64,000 nucleotides of DNA from Pseudomonas syringae (GTDB lineage: Bacteria > Pseudomonadota > Gammaproteobacteria > Pseudomonadales > Pseudomonadaceae): assembly GCF_000737245.1 (NCBI RefSeq), contig NZ_JPQU01000067.1, positions 158,354 through 222,353 on the forward strand, written 5' to 3'. Position 1 is the stretch's first letter. Every line of letters begins with the position of its first letter. Shown one piece after another: positions 41,453 to 50,692 of this stretch. A program made the position numbers and the translations under genes. The notes under the pieces are model-generated. The model ran no database searches, was not told where the DNA came from, and worked only from the letters and a program-made list of their open reading frames with translations.

Positions 41453-42742
41453 TCAACCCTGCACAACGCAGGAGGCCAGATGCTCGGACAGAGCATCCCA
41501 GGCAATATTTTGTTGTTCACCCTGACCGCGCAGGGGTTTGACGCCTATTACCTGCTGCGCCAGTTCTTCTTCACCGAGAATCAATGCAAACAGTGCACCG
41601 CTCTTGTCGGCTTTCTTGAACTGGCTTTTGAAACTGCCGGCACCTGCGTTGACCTGCAAGCGCAGATGAGGCAACTGATCACGAACACGCTCGGTCAAGG
41701 CCAGCGCTGCCAGCTCGGCCGCCTCACCAAAGGCACAGAGGTAGACGTCGACCTGACGGGAGATTTCTTCCGGAACCTGTTCAAGGGTTTCCAGCAACAG
41801 CACCAGACGCTCGATACCCATGGCAAAGCCGACACCACTGGTAGGCTTGCCGCCCATCTGTTCCACCAGACCGTCGTAACGACCGCCAGCGCAGACCGTA
41901 CCTTGGGACCCCAACTGATCGGTCACCCACTCGAACACGGTTTTGCTGTAGTAATCCAGACCGCGAACCAGCTTTGGATTGATGACGTAGGGGATGCCAG
42001 CAGCATCCAGACGCGCCTTGAGGCCGTCGAAGTGAATGCGCGATTCATCGTCCAGGTAATCAGCCAGCTTCGGTGCATCGACCAATAACGCCTGGGTTTC
42101 AGGGTTCTTGGTGTCGAGCACGCGCAACGGGTTTGTTTTCAGGCGACGCTGGCTGTCTTCATCAAGCTGGCTGAGGCGCGCGGAAAGGAACTCCACCAGC
42201 GCATCGCGATAGCGGGCACGCGCTTCGCTGGTCCCCAGGCTGTTAAGTTCGAGTTTGACGGCGTTGCGGATCCCCAGCAGGCCCCATAGACGCCAGGTCA
42301 ACACTATCAGCTCGGCATCGATGTCCGGACCATCAAGGTTGAATACCTCGACGCCAATCTGGTGAAACTGGCGATAACGGCCTTTCTGCGGACGCTCGTG
42401 ACGGAACATCGGGCCGATGTACCAGAGTTTCTGCACCTGACCGCCGCCGGTGATGCCGTGCTCGAGGACCGCGCGCACACATGCAGCTGTACCTTCAGGA
42501 CGCAACGTGAGGGAGTCACCATTGCGGTCTTCGAAGGTATACATCTCTTTTTCGACGATATCGGTGACTTCGCCAATCGAACGCTTGAACAGATCGGTGA
42601 ATTCGACGATAGGCATGCGAATCTGCCGGTAACCGTAGTTATCCAGCAAATGCGAGACAGTACCTTCGAAATGACGCCACAGCGGGGTCTGATCGGGCAG
42701 GATGTCGTTCATGCCACGAATGGCTTGCAGAGACTTACTCAC
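41453..42742 (-). CDS. hisS: Histidyl-tRNA synthetase
   Basis: Class II synthetase of 429 residues. Motif 2 region FRHERPQKGRYRQFHQIGVE and the histidine motifs LVRGLDYYSKTVFEW and AGGRYDGL are present, with the C-terminal anticodon-binding domain from about 330. GTG at 42740-42742 is the start, with AAGGA upstream. Works in the cytoplasm to charge tRNA-His. Follows ispG on the same strand. Confidence 0.97.
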   Translation of the reverse strand: MSKSLQAIRGMNDILPDQTPLWRHFEGTVSHLLDNYGYRQIRMPIVEFTDLFKRSIGEVTDIVEKEMYTFEDRNGDSLTLRPEGTAACVRAVLEHGITGGGQVQKLWYIGPMFRHERPQKGRYRQFHQIGVEVFNLDGPDIDAELIVLTWRLWGLLGIRNAVKLELNSLGTSEARARYRDALVEFLSARLSQLDEDSQRRLKTNPLRVLDTKNPETQALLVDAPKLADYLDDESRIHFDGLKARLDAAGIPYVINPKLVRGLDYYSKTVFEWVTDQLGSQGTVCAGGRYDGLVEQMGGKPTSGVGFAMGIERLVLLLETLEQVPEEISRQVDVYLCAFGEAAELAALALTERVRDQLPHLRLQVNAGAGSFKSQFKKADKSGALFALILGEEELAQQVIGVKPLRGQGEQQNIAWDALSEHLASCVVQG

Positions 42743-42764
42743 TAAAAATCCTTAGCAATTCTGG

Positions 42765-43874
42765 TTAGCCGCGGGCAATGACTGCTGCGTCGGCTTCGAC
42801 CTTTTCGGCCGCTTTCTTGCGAATCAAGCGTTCCAGCTCATCCACAAGATTTTCATTGGTCAACTTCTGCGATGGCTTGCCGTCGATGTAGATCAGGTTT
42901 GGCGTGCCGCCGGTGAGGCCGACATGAGCCTCTTTGGCTTCGCCTGGCCCGTTTACCACACAGCCAATGACCGCAACGTCCAGCGGCACCAGCAAATCCT
43001 CAAGCCGACCTTCCAGTTCGTTCATGGTCTTGACCACATCGAAGTTCTGCCGCGAACAGCTCGGGCAGGCGATGAAGTTGATCCCACGAGAACGAAGGTG
43101 CAGCGATTTGAGGATGTCGTAGCCGACTTTCACCTCTTCAACCGGGTCAGCGGCCAACGAGATGCGGATAGTATCGCCAATTCCTTCGGCGAGCAGCATA
43201 CCGAGGCCAACGGCAGATTTCACCGTGCCTGAACGCAACCCACCCGCTTCGGTGATGCCCAAGTGCAGCGGCTGGACAATTTCCTTGGCCAGCAGACGGT
43301 AGGCTTCGACGGCCATGAACACGTCAGACGCCTTCACGCTGACCTTGAAGTCCTGGAAATTCAGGCGTTGCAGGTGCTCGACGTGACGCAGCGCGGACTC
43401 AACCAGCGCAGCTGGGGTCGGCTCGCCGTACTTCTTCTGCAGGTCTTTTTCCAGCGAGCCGGCGTTCACGCCGATGCGGATCGGGATACCGCGATCACGG
43501 GCAGCGTCGACAACAGCGCGTACCCGATCTTCGCGACCGATGTTGCCCGGGTTGATGCGCAGGCAGTCAACGCCCAGTTCGGCTACGCGCAAGGCAATCT
43601 TGTAATCGAAGTGGATATCGGCAACCAGCGGCACTTTGACCAGCTGTTTGATGCGGCCAAATGCTTCGGCGGCGTCCATATCCGGAACCGATACCCGCAC
43701 GATATCAACGCCAGCGGCTTCGAGACGATTGATCTGGGCAACCGTTGCCGCGACATCGTTGGTATCGCTATTGGTCATGCTCTGCACCGCAATCGGTGCA
43801 TCACCGCCTACAGGAACTGAGCCCACCCAGATCTTCCGGGATTCGCGACGTTTGATCGGAGATTCACCGTGCAT
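42765..43874 (-). CDS. ispG: 4-hydroxy-3-methylbut-2-en-1-yl diphosphate synthase
   Basis: Iron-sulfur enzyme of the MEP isoprenoid pathway that converts ME-cPP to HMBPP. The 369-residue protein has the N-terminal TIM barrel (VGSVPVGGDAPIAVQSMTN, DIHFDYKIAL, RINPGNIG) and the C-terminal cluster-binding domain with CPSCSR and IGCVVNGPGEA, whose cysteines hold the 4Fe-4S cluster. ATG 43872-43874, directly after rodZ. Its cluster should come from the isc genes encoded 4 kb away. Confidence 0.96.
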   Translation of the reverse strand: MHGESPIKRRESRKIWVGSVPVGGDAPIAVQSMTNSDTNDVAATVAQINRLEAAGVDIVRVSVPDMDAAEAFGRIKQLVKVPLVADIHFDYKIALRVAELGVDCLRINPGNIGREDRVRAVVDAARDRGIPIRIGVNAGSLEKDLQKKYGEPTPAALVESALRHVEHLQRLNFQDFKVSVKASDVFMAVEAYRLLAKEIVQPLHLGITEAGGLRSGTVKSAVGLGMLLAEGIGDTIRISLAADPVEEVKVGYDILKSLHLRSRGINFIACPSCSRQNFDVVKTMNELEGRLEDLLVPLDVAVIGCVVNGPGEAKEAHVGLTGGTPNLIYIDGKPSQKLTNENLVDELERLIRKKAAEKVEADAAVIARG

Positions 43875-43877
43875 GAC

Positions 43878-44846
43878 TTATTGCCCCAGTTTCAGGCGAG
43901 CGGTTGCGCCAGAGGTGAACGGAGCCACATCGACGGCAGCGCCGTTGTAACTGACCTGCGCGCCCGCAGCAGCCCCAAGACGCACGCTAAGGGGTGGCTT
44001 GCCGCTGAGATCGAGGCTCTCGCCTTTACGCTTCAAGCCGCTGTATAGAACCTTGCCAGCGGCATCAGTCACCTGAGTCCAGCAATCAGCCGTGAAGGCG
44101 ATCTTCAACTGGCCGGCACCGGCCACGACAGGCTGCACAGAGGATTCGGAAGTCACTGGAGCCGGCGCTGGGACTGCAGGTGCTACCTGGGAAGGAGTCG
44201 ACGTGTTAGCAGGAGCGTTATGAATCGCTGTAGCAGGCGCTGTGGTCGACACAGTCGGAGCTTCTGCCGTCGGGGACGTCGTATTCAACGGCAGTGGGGC
44301 CGAGGTCGGCGTTTGCGAATCAGTGACGGCCTGATCTTCAGGCTCATCCAGTGGATGGATCTGAGTCGTGCCGTCAGCGCTTTCAACCTCCACATGCTCC
44401 AGATTCAGACCGGAGGGCTCCTTACCACGCAGGGAAGCCTGATCCTGCCACCATAAGAAGCCGCCACCGACAAGAACAACCAACAAAAGGAGGCTGACGA
44501 TACGCAGGATATTGTGTGAAAGGCGGACCGGCTCTTCGATACGCCCCAGGGCGTGAACCGAGCTGCCCTGACCATCGGTGCCGGTAAACTGGTCGAACTG
44601 GGTGACGAGCGCACTCTGGTCGAGTTCCAGCAACTTGGCGTAGGCGCGAACATAGCCGCGGGCAAAAGTGTGCCCTGGCAGCTTATCAAAGTGGCCAGCC
44701 TCGACGTTACTCAGCGATGTCACAGTGAGGTTGAGCCTCATGGCGACGTCTGGCAGCGACCAGTTTTTGTTCTCACGTGCCTGGCGCAGGGTATCCCCAG
44801 GATTGACGCGAGTGGCTGCTACGACTTCGGGATGCACCGCTTTCAT
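43878..44846 (-). CDS. rodZ: Cytoskeletal protein RodZ-like HTH membrane protein
   Basis: 322 residues. N-terminal HTH_25 domain (about 15-80, TLRQARENKNWSLPDVAMRL and LPGHTFARGYVRAYAKLLEL), a basic region, one membrane segment (ILRIVSLLLLVVLVGGGFLW, about 112-131), a low-complexity Ala/Pro/Thr linker (about 170-240) and a C-terminal DUF4115 domain (about 245-320). RodZ links MreB filaments to the membrane and helps rod shape. Two ATGs overlap (44846 and 44849); the second has better spacing from GGAG. Overlaps the pilF stop codon. Confidence 0.92.
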   Translation of the reverse strand: MKAVHPEVVAATRVNPGDTLRQARENKNWSLPDVAMRLNLTVTSLSNVEAGHFDKLPGHTFARGYVRAYAKLLELDQSALVTQFDQFTGTDGQGSSVHALGRIEEPVRLSHNILRIVSLLLLVVLVGGGFLWWQDQASLRGKEPSGLNLEHVEVESADGTTQIHPLDEPEDQAVTDSQTPTSAPLPLNTTSPTAEAPTVSTTAPATAIHNAPANTSTPSQVAPAVPAPAPVTSESSVQPVVAGAGQLKIAFTADCWTQVTDAAGKVLYSGLKRKGESLDLSGKPPLSVRLGAAAGAQVSYNGAAVDVAPFTSGATARLKLGQ

Positions 44847-45604
44847 CATTGCTCCGACAGGTATTGCTGATATTCCGGCGTACCGGGATAGAGTCTTTTG
44901 AGTTGCAGACCATAACTGGCTGCCTTGTTGCGATCATCATAGACTTTTGCCAATCGCGTACCGAGCAATAGACTACGTGCATTTTGCTCGCTGAGTTGGC
45001 TAAAACGGTCGTAATAGTCACGCGACGGCACATAATGCCTGTCTTCGTAAGACAACTCAGCCATTTCCAGCAACGATCGTGGCAATTGACGATCCAGACG
45101 CAATGCTTTGGTGAAGTGATTCAGGGCCGTTTCACGGTCGCCCAGCATTACCGCCGTCATGCCCAGGCTTTCAAATACTCGCGAGCGCTCTGGGTAGAGG
45201 TTGTCAGCGGCAGCCTCCTCAAACCGTGCATAAGCTTCCTTGTAGCGCTTCTGCTCGTAAAGAAAACTGCCGTAATTATTGAGGATGCGCGCATCACCCT
45301 TGCGGGTAGACAAAGCTTTCTGGAAATACTTGTCCGCCAGCTCAGACTCCATTTCTACCTGAAAGACCAGAGCAAGCGCCGCATTGGCATCGGCGTCAGA
45401 GTCGTCAAGTTCCAGCGCTTTCTTCAGCGGGACCTTGGCACGTTCGGTCTGGCCTTGCTGAAGGTAGCCGACACCCAGCTGTACGTATGCCTGGCGTGCA
45501 TCGGCGCGCCCCTTGCTGGTACTCATGGGATCGACATTGCCCGAAGTCACGCAACCGGCCAGCAACGTCATGAAACATAGCAGCAGCGCGGCACGCACGG
45601 ACAT
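44846..45604 (-). CDS. pilF: Type IV pilus biogenesis lipoprotein PilF (PilW)
   Basis: 252 residues. The signal peptide ends in the lipobox LLAGC, followed by six TPR repeats (about 35-245, e.g. AYVQLGVGYLQQGQTERAKV and ALNHFTKALRLDRQLPRSLL). PilF escorts the secretin PilQ to the outer membrane and aids its multimerisation. The ATG at 45602-45604 places the lipoprotein signal at the N-terminus, so an upstream in-frame start at 45748 was rejected. Sits between rlmN and rodZ as in other pseudomonads. Confidence 0.94.
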   Translation of the reverse strand: MSVRAALLLCFMTLLAGCVTSGNVDPMSTSKGRADARQAYVQLGVGYLQQGQTERAKVPLKKALELDDSDADANAALALVFQVEMESELADKYFQKALSTRKGDARILNNYGSFLYEQKRYKEAYARFEEAAADNLYPERSRVFESLGMTAVMLGDRETALNHFTKALRLDRQLPRSLLEMAELSYEDRHYVPSRDYYDRFSQLSEQNARSLLLGTRLAKVYDDRNKAASYGLQLKRLYPGTPEYQQYLSEQ

Positions 45605-45630
45605 TGATGTTCTCTCAGCCAAGTTCGCGA

Positions 45631-46779
45631 TCAGGTACGAGTCGTAGCGGTTTGGACCACACTGGCCTCGGCATTCAACTCTCGCACAGCAATGTAACGC
45701 TCGCTGCGACGAGTCCGGTCCATGACCTGCCCCACCAGTTGGCCACACGCTGCATCGATATCTTCGCCACGAGTGGTGCGCACCGTGACGTTATATCCAG
45801 CCTGATGCAATTGATCCTGGAAGCGACGAATCGCGTTATTGCTTGGGCGCTCGTATCCGGAGTGCGGAAACGGATTGAACGGAATCAGATTGATCTTGCA
45901 AGGAGTGTCCTTGAGCAGCTCGATCATTTCGACGGCATGCTCAACCTTGTCGTTGATGTCCTTGAGCATGGTGTACTCAATGGTCAATACGCGTTTTTCG
46001 CCCAGGGTCGCCATGTAGCGACGGCAGGACTCAAGCAGCATTTTGAGCGGATACTTCTTGTTGATCGGTACCAGTTGGTTACGCAACTCGTCGTTTGGCG
46101 CGTGCAGCGACAATGCGAGTGAGACGTCGATGTGCTGAGCAAGCACATCAATCATCGGCACCACGCCGGAGGTGGAAAGCGTCACCCGGCGTTTGGAAAT
46201 GCCATACCCCAGGTCATCCATCATCAGATGCATGGCGGCAATGACATTATCGAAGTTCAGTAGCGGCTCACCCATGCCCATCATCACCACGTTGGTGATG
46301 GCACGGTCGACGGTTGCCGGGACGCTACCAAAGGATTTGTTGGCAATCCACACCTGACCGATCACTTCGGCGGCGGTGAGGTTGCTGTTGAAACCTTGCT
46401 TGCCCGTGGAGCAGAAACTGCAGTCCAGAGCACAGCCCGCCTGGGACGAAACACACAAGGTGCCGCGTTTACCCTGAGGGATATAAACAGTCTCGACGCA
46501 GCTGCCAGACGCCACTCGTACCACCCATTTACGGGTGCCATCGGTGGAGATGTCCTCGCTGACCACTTCGGGACCACGGACCTCAGCACAGGCCTTGAGC
46601 TTTTCGCGCAGGGCCTTGCTGACGTTCGTCATGGCATCGAAATCGTCGACGCCAAAGTGGTGAATCCACTTCATGACCTGACCGGCGCGGAAGCGCTTCT
46701 CCCCGATAGAGTCGAAGAATTTTTCCATTTCCGGTTGGGTCAGGCCCAACAGGTTTGTTTTGCCAGTCGATACAATCAT
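45631..46779 (-). CDS. rlmN: Dual-specificity RNA methyltransferase RlmN
   Basis: Radical SAM enzyme that makes 2-methyladenosine at A2503 of 23S rRNA and A37 of some tRNAs. 382 residues. Cluster ligands Cys116, Cys120 and Cys123 lie in GCALDCSFCSTG, and the C-terminal AACGQL carries the catalytic Cys. GMGEPLLNFDNV is also typical. ATG 46777-46779 follows AAGGGTGA; the GTG five codons upstream overlaps that site and was not used. Confidence 0.96.
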   Translation of the reverse strand: MIVSTGKTNLLGLTQPEMEKFFDSIGEKRFRAGQVMKWIHHFGVDDFDAMTNVSKALREKLKACAEVRGPEVVSEDISTDGTRKWVVRVASGSCVETVYIPQGKRGTLCVSSQAGCALDCSFCSTGKQGFNSNLTAAEVIGQVWIANKSFGSVPATVDRAITNVVMMGMGEPLLNFDNVIAAMHLMMDDLGYGISKRRVTLSTSGVVPMIDVLAQHIDVSLALSLHAPNDELRNQLVPINKKYPLKMLLESCRRYMATLGEKRVLTIEYTMLKDINDKVEHAVEMIELLKDTPCKINLIPFNPFPHSGYERPSNNAIRRFQDQLHQAGYNVTVRTTRGEDIDAACGQLVGQVMDRTRRSERYIAVRELNAEASVVQTATTRT

Positions 46780-46809
46780 GAATTCACCCTTCACTCGTTA
46801 GTCAAAGAC

Positions 46810-47235
46810 TTAGCGAGTGGTTACCTCGGTAGCTGCGAAGAAGTACGAGATTTCGCGAGCAGCGGCTGCTTCGGAATCGGAGCCGTGAACAGCGTTGGCG
46901 TCGATGGAGTCAGCGAAGTCAGCACGGATGGTGCCGGCAGCAGCTTCTTTAGGGTTGGTAGCGCCCATCAGCTCACGGTTCAGAGCGATGGCGTTTTCGC
47001 CTTCCAGAACCTGAACAACAACTGGACCGGAGATCATGAAAGCAACCAGGTCGCCGAAGAAGCCACGAGCGCTGTGCTCAGCGTAGAAACCTTCTGCTTC
47101 AGCCTTGGACAGCTGCTTCAGCTTGGAAGCTACAACGCGCAGACCGGCTTTTTCAAAACGAGTGGTGATCTCGCCGATTACGTTTTTAGCAACGGCGTCA
47201 GGCTTGATGATGGAGAAAGTACGTTGAACAGCCAT
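46810..47235 (-). CDS. ndk: Nucleoside diphosphate kinase
   Basis: Transfers the gamma phosphate from ATP to other nucleoside diphosphates through phospho-His117 (NAVHGSDS). 141 residues with TFSIIKPDAVAKNVIGEI at the N-terminus and the family core throughout. The ATG at 47233-47235 follows GGAGTT. Lies between the isc terminator and rlmN; a possible -10 box sits inside that terminator's loop. Confidence 0.97.
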   Translation of the reverse strand: MAVQRTFSIIKPDAVAKNVIGEITTRFEKAGLRVVASKLKQLSKAEAEGFYAEHSARGFFGDLVAFMISGPVVVQVLEGENAIALNRELMGATNPKEAAAGTIRADFADSIDANAVHGSDSEAAAAREISYFFAATEVTTR

Positions 47236-47273
47236 GGTGTAACTCCAGAAACAATGATTAAAGCGAAAAATTA

Positions 47274-47296
47274 AACCCGCGAATTATACGCGGGTT
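47274..47296 (-). terminator. Terminator of the isc operon, overlapping a possible ndk promoter
   Basis: Stem AACCCGCG / CGCGGGTT with a 7-base loop, followed on the minus strand by TTAATTTTT, 35 bases after iscX. The loop contains TATAAT in minus-strand orientation, which could be the -10 box for ndk. Confidence 0.75.
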
Positions 47297-47330
47297 CTGG
47301 GGGATTTCCTAACGGCAAACTGTATAGAGC

Positions 47331-47531
47331 TTAGTCTGCTTCTTCGATCCACAAGCCTTGGATGGCTTCAAGGACCTTTTCACCGCCGCGATCCGGGATA
47401 TCGTCGAACTCAGGCAGTTCCATGACCAGATTGCGCAGCTTGACGAAATTTACGGTGAGCGGATCGAGATCCGGGTGCGCTTCGGCAAGCTGAATCGCGA
47501 TTTCCTGCACATCAACCCATTTGAGGCTCAT
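47331..47531 (-). CDS. iscX: Fe-S cluster assembly protein IscX
   Basis: 66 residues: LKWVDVQEIAIQLAEAHPDL and LRNLVMELPEFDD match IscX (YfhJ), an acidic helical protein that binds IscS and iron and tunes cluster assembly. Last gene of the isc operon, after fdx. ATG 47529-47531 with AAGGAC upstream. Confidence 0.93.
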   Translation of the reverse strand: MSLKWVDVQEIAIQLAEAHPDLDPLTVNFVKLRNLVMELPEFDDIPDRGGEKVLEAIQGLWIEEAD

Positions 47532-47545
47532 GAGACGTCCTTGAA

Positions 47546-47887
47546 TCAGTGGGGCGCTTCGGCCGCATGGTTAAGCGAATACTTGGGAATTTCAACCGTG
47601 AGGTCTTCATTTCCGACGATTGCCTGACACGACAACCGAGACTGGGCTTCCAGCCCCCAGGCCTTGTCAAGCATGTCTTCTTCCAGCTCGTCCGCTTCAT
47701 TCAGCGAGTCGAACCCTTCCCGGATAATGCAGTGGCACGTGGTGCAGGCACATACGCCGCCACAGGCACTTTCGATCTCGATATGATGCTCATGGGCGAT
47801 TTCGAGGATCGAGGTGCCAGGCTCCACCTCAACAACCAGCCCTTCCGGGCACAGCACGGCGTGGGGCAGAAAAATGAGCTGCGGCAT
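47546..47887 (-). CDS. fdx: ISC-type 2Fe-2S ferredoxin
   Basis: 113 residues of adrenodoxin type. Cluster ligands Cys42, Cys48, Cys51 and Cys87 lie in ESACGGVCACTTCHC and RLSCQAI; Cys46 is extra. It provides electrons for cluster assembly on IscU. Starts 3 bases after hscA, with GAGGAA upstream. Ends 14 bases before iscX. Confidence 0.95.
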   Translation of the reverse strand: MPQLIFLPHAVLCPEGLVVEVEPGTSILEIAHEHHIEIESACGGVCACTTCHCIIREGFDSLNEADELEEDMLDKAWGLEAQSRLSCQAIVGNEDLTVEIPKYSLNHAAEAPH

Positions 47888-47890
47888 CAG

Positions 47891-49753
47891 TTATTCCTCG
47901 ATTTCATTCAAATTGCGCCCCGACAGCGCGGTCTTGACGGTCAAGTCCATACGTCGGGCGGCAAATGCATCCGTTACCTGCGACAGACGCTTGGTCTGTT
48001 GCTCGATGGCAGGACCATCGGTGCCTTGCATCAGCTCACGCAGCTCCTGCAACTGCAGGTCGATCACCATGCGCTCTTCGGCATCGAGCAAGCTTTGGCC
48101 ATCAACTTCCAGGGCCGCCTCAACCGCCTCGACGAGACGCTGCGCATCGACCTGCTGCTCGCGCAGCACCCGAGCAACCTTGTCGTCTCCGGCATTTTCG
48201 AAAGAGTCTTTAAGCATCCGGGAAATTTCGCCATCAGTCAGGCCATAGGACGGCTTGACCTGAATGCTTGATTCAACGCCCGAACCCAGCTCACGAGCCG
48301 CAACACTGAGCAGACCATCGGCGTCGACCTGGAAGGTCACGCGGATTTTTGCGGCGCCGGCGACCATGGCCGGAATCCCGCGCAACTCGAAGCGCGCAAG
48401 GGAACGGCAATCGCTAATCAATTCACGCTCACCTTGCAGCACGTGAATCATCATCGCCGACTGGCCGTCTTTATAAGTGGTGAAGTCCTGAGCGCGCGCC
48501 ACTGGAATGGTGGTGTTACGCGGAATGACCTTCTCCATCAAGCCGCCCATTGTTTCCAGCCCCAGAGAGAGCGGAATGACATCAAGCAGCAGCAATTCCT
48601 CACCATCGCGCTTGTTGCCCGCGAGAGTGTCAGCCTGAATCGCCGCCCCAATGGCGACCACTTGATCCGGGTCGATTTCGGTTAGGGGCTGACGGCCGAA
48701 CAACTCGGCAACAGCACTGCGCACGCGAGGTACTCGGGTCGATCCACCAACCATGACCACGGCTTCGACTTCTTGCAGCTCGATGCCCGCGTCCCGCACG
48801 GCACGACGGCAAGCCTTGAGGCTGCGCGCCACCATCGGCTCGATCAGCGCCTCGAAAGCATCACGACTGAGCGTGCCTTTCCAGTCGCCGTACTCGACAT
48901 CGACGGAAGATTCACTGGTCAGCGCCTCTTTCGCGGCGCACGCCGCCTGCAACAGGCTGCGCTGAGCAGACGGAGCGATATCGGCTGACAGGCCTGTTTC
49001 GGCAACAATCCAGCTGGCAATCGCATGATCGAAATCATCGCCACCCAACGCGGTATCGCCGCCGGTAGCCATGACCTCAAAGACACCACCTGTCAGGCGC
49101 AGAATGGAAATATCAAAGGTCCCGCCACCCAGGTCGTAGATCGCTACGACGCCTTCGGCGTTCTGATCCAGACCATAAGCCACGGCCGCAGCGGTCGGCT
49201 CATTGAGCAAGCGCAGCACGTTGAGGCCTGCCAGTTTGGCAGCGTCCTTGGTGGCCTGGCGCTGGGCATCGTCAAAATAGGCAGGGACAGTGATCACTGC
49301 ACCGACCAATTCGCCACCCAGCGTTTGTTCGGCACGCTGACGCAAGACTTTGAGAATGTCGGCAGATACTTCAACCGGGCTTTTCGGGCCCTGCACCGTT
49401 TCAATGAACGGCATGTGCGACTCACCACCCACAAAGCGGTAAGGCAACTGCTCGCCCAGCTGCTTGACGTCGGACAACCCACGACCCATCAAGCGCTTGA
49501 CCGAAAGTACGGTATTGAAAGGATCTGTCGCGGCAGCAGCCTTGGCGGCCTGCCCTACCTCGACGCGATCGGCGTGATAGCGAACGGCAGACGGCAGAAT
49601 GACCTGCCCGTCTGCATCGGCCAGAGGCTCGGAAAGACCACTGCGCAACGCAGCGACCAGCGAATTGGTAGTGCCCAGGTCAATACCGACAGCCAGACGG
49701 CGCTGATGCGGTTGTGGACTTTGACCGGGTTCGGCGATCTGCAATAAGGCCAT
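47891..49753 (-). CDS. hscA: Fe-S assembly chaperone HscA (Hsp70 type)
   Basis: 620 residues. The N-terminal ATPase (about 20-385) has AVGIDLGTTNSLVAAL, IYDLGGGTFDISIL and VVMVGGSTRVPRVR, and the C-terminal substrate-binding part follows. It recognises the LPPVK segment of IscU, which is intact in iscU here, and with HscB drives release of clusters. Downstream of hscB by 45 bases and upstream of fdx by 3. Confidence 0.96.
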   Translation of the reverse strand: MALLQIAEPGQSPQPHQRRLAVGIDLGTTNSLVAALRSGLSEPLADADGQVILPSAVRYHADRVEVGQAAKAAAATDPFNTVLSVKRLMGRGLSDVKQLGEQLPYRFVGGESHMPFIETVQGPKSPVEVSADILKVLRQRAEQTLGGELVGAVITVPAYFDDAQRQATKDAAKLAGLNVLRLLNEPTAAAVAYGLDQNAEGVVAIYDLGGGTFDISILRLTGGVFEVMATGGDTALGGDDFDHAIASWIVAETGLSADIAPSAQRSLLQAACAAKEALTSESSVDVEYGDWKGTLSRDAFEALIEPMVARSLKACRRAVRDAGIELQEVEAVVMVGGSTRVPRVRSAVAELFGRQPLTEIDPDQVVAIGAAIQADTLAGNKRDGEELLLLDVIPLSLGLETMGGLMEKVIPRNTTIPVARAQDFTTYKDGQSAMMIHVLQGERELISDCRSLARFELRGIPAMVAGAAKIRVTFQVDADGLLSVAARELGSGVESSIQVKPSYGLTDGEISRMLKDSFENAGDDKVARVLREQQVDAQRLVEAVEAALEVDGQSLLDAEERMVIDLQLQELRELMQGTDGPAIEQQTKRLSQVTDAFAARRMDLTVKTALSGRNLNEIEE

Positions 49754-49798
49754 GCTTTATCAGAATTTCACAGGCGTGCGGCCAGGAGCAGCACGGGG

Positions 49799-50317
49799 TT
49801 AATCGTCGAGGCGCTCTTCCAGCTGGCGCACTTCGTAAGAGAGCTTGTCGAGGAACTGCATACGGCGCATCAGGCGCTCAGCCTGATCACGTTGCGCAGC
49901 ATCATCCCAACAGGCGGCGAAGCTTTCGTTCAGCTCGTCCTGAGCGGTTTTCAGGCGACGCTTGAAAACCGCAACGCCCGCCAGATCCGCCTCGTCCTGC
50001 AAGTCCTCGAGCTCTTCGCGCCACTGCATCTGCTGCAGAAGAAACTCGGGATCATGCACGGTGACTTCAAGGGGTACTTCGCCGCGCATCGCCAGCAGAT
50101 AGCGCGCCCGTTTTGGAGCGCTCTTGAGCGTCTGGTAGGCATCGTTGAGACTGGCCGAGCGCTCTAGCGCGGTTCGCTGCTCACGCTCGGAAGCGTCAGC
50201 AAAACGATCAGGATGAACGCCGCGAGCAAGCTCGCGATATCGGCTCGCAAGCAAATCGAGGTCGAGAAGAAAGCTCGGCTGAAGCTCGAATAAAGCGTAA
50301 TGACAAGGAGTACCCAC
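49799..50317 (-). CDS. hscB: Co-chaperone HscB (J-protein)
   Basis: 172 residues. N-terminal J domain with the HPD motif (GVHPDRFADAS) and a C-terminal three-helix domain that binds IscU. I took the GTG at 50315-50317 (GTG GGT ACT CCT) because it gives the conserved TPCHYALFELQPSF start and has GAGG eight bases upstream, overlapping the iscA stop codon. A longer frame from 50356 overlaps iscA and is not supported. Confidence 0.92.
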   Translation of the reverse strand: MGTPCHYALFELQPSFLLDLDLLASRYRELARGVHPDRFADASEREQRTALERSASLNDAYQTLKSAPKRARYLLAMRGEVPLEVTVHDPEFLLQQMQWREELEDLQDEADLAGVAVFKRRLKTAQDELNESFAACWDDAAQRDQAERLMRRMQFLDKLSYEVRQLEERLDD

Positions 50318-50325
50318 AGTAAGCC

Positions 50326-50649
50326 TCAAACGTTGAAGCTTTCGCCGCAGCCACATTCACCGCGGGAGTTGGGGTTGTTGAACTTGAAGCCTTCGTTCAA
50401 CCCTTCCTTGACGAAATCAAGCTCGGTGCCATCGAGATAGACCAGGCTTTTCGGGTCAATGATCACCTTGACGCCGTGCAATTCGAACACGGTGTCTTCG
50501 CTTGCTGCCTCATCGACAAACTCAAGCACATAGGCGAGACCGGAACAGCCTGTGGTGCGAACACCCAGACGAACGCCATCACCTTTACCGCGCCCATCAA
50601 GGGAGCGGCGTACGTGGTTAGCGGCAGCTTCTGTCATGCTGATAGCCAT
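50326..50649 (-). CDS. iscA: A-type iron-sulfur carrier IscA
   Basis: 107 residues. The three cluster cysteines are Cys35 (GCSGLAY) and Cys99 and Cys101 (GECGCGESFNV). It receives or delivers 4Fe-4S clusters. ATG 50647-50649 follows AAGGAG; a start six codons upstream was rejected. Between iscU and hscB. Confidence 0.96.
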   Translation of the reverse strand: MAISMTEAAANHVRRSLDGRGKGDGVRLGVRTTGCSGLAYVLEFVDEAASEDTVFELHGVKVIIDPKSLVYLDGTELDFVKEGLNEGFKFNNPNSRGECGCGESFNV

Positions 50650-50692
50650 CTGAACTCCTTGCTTCACGCTTCTTTAAAAAGTCGCTGCTGAA

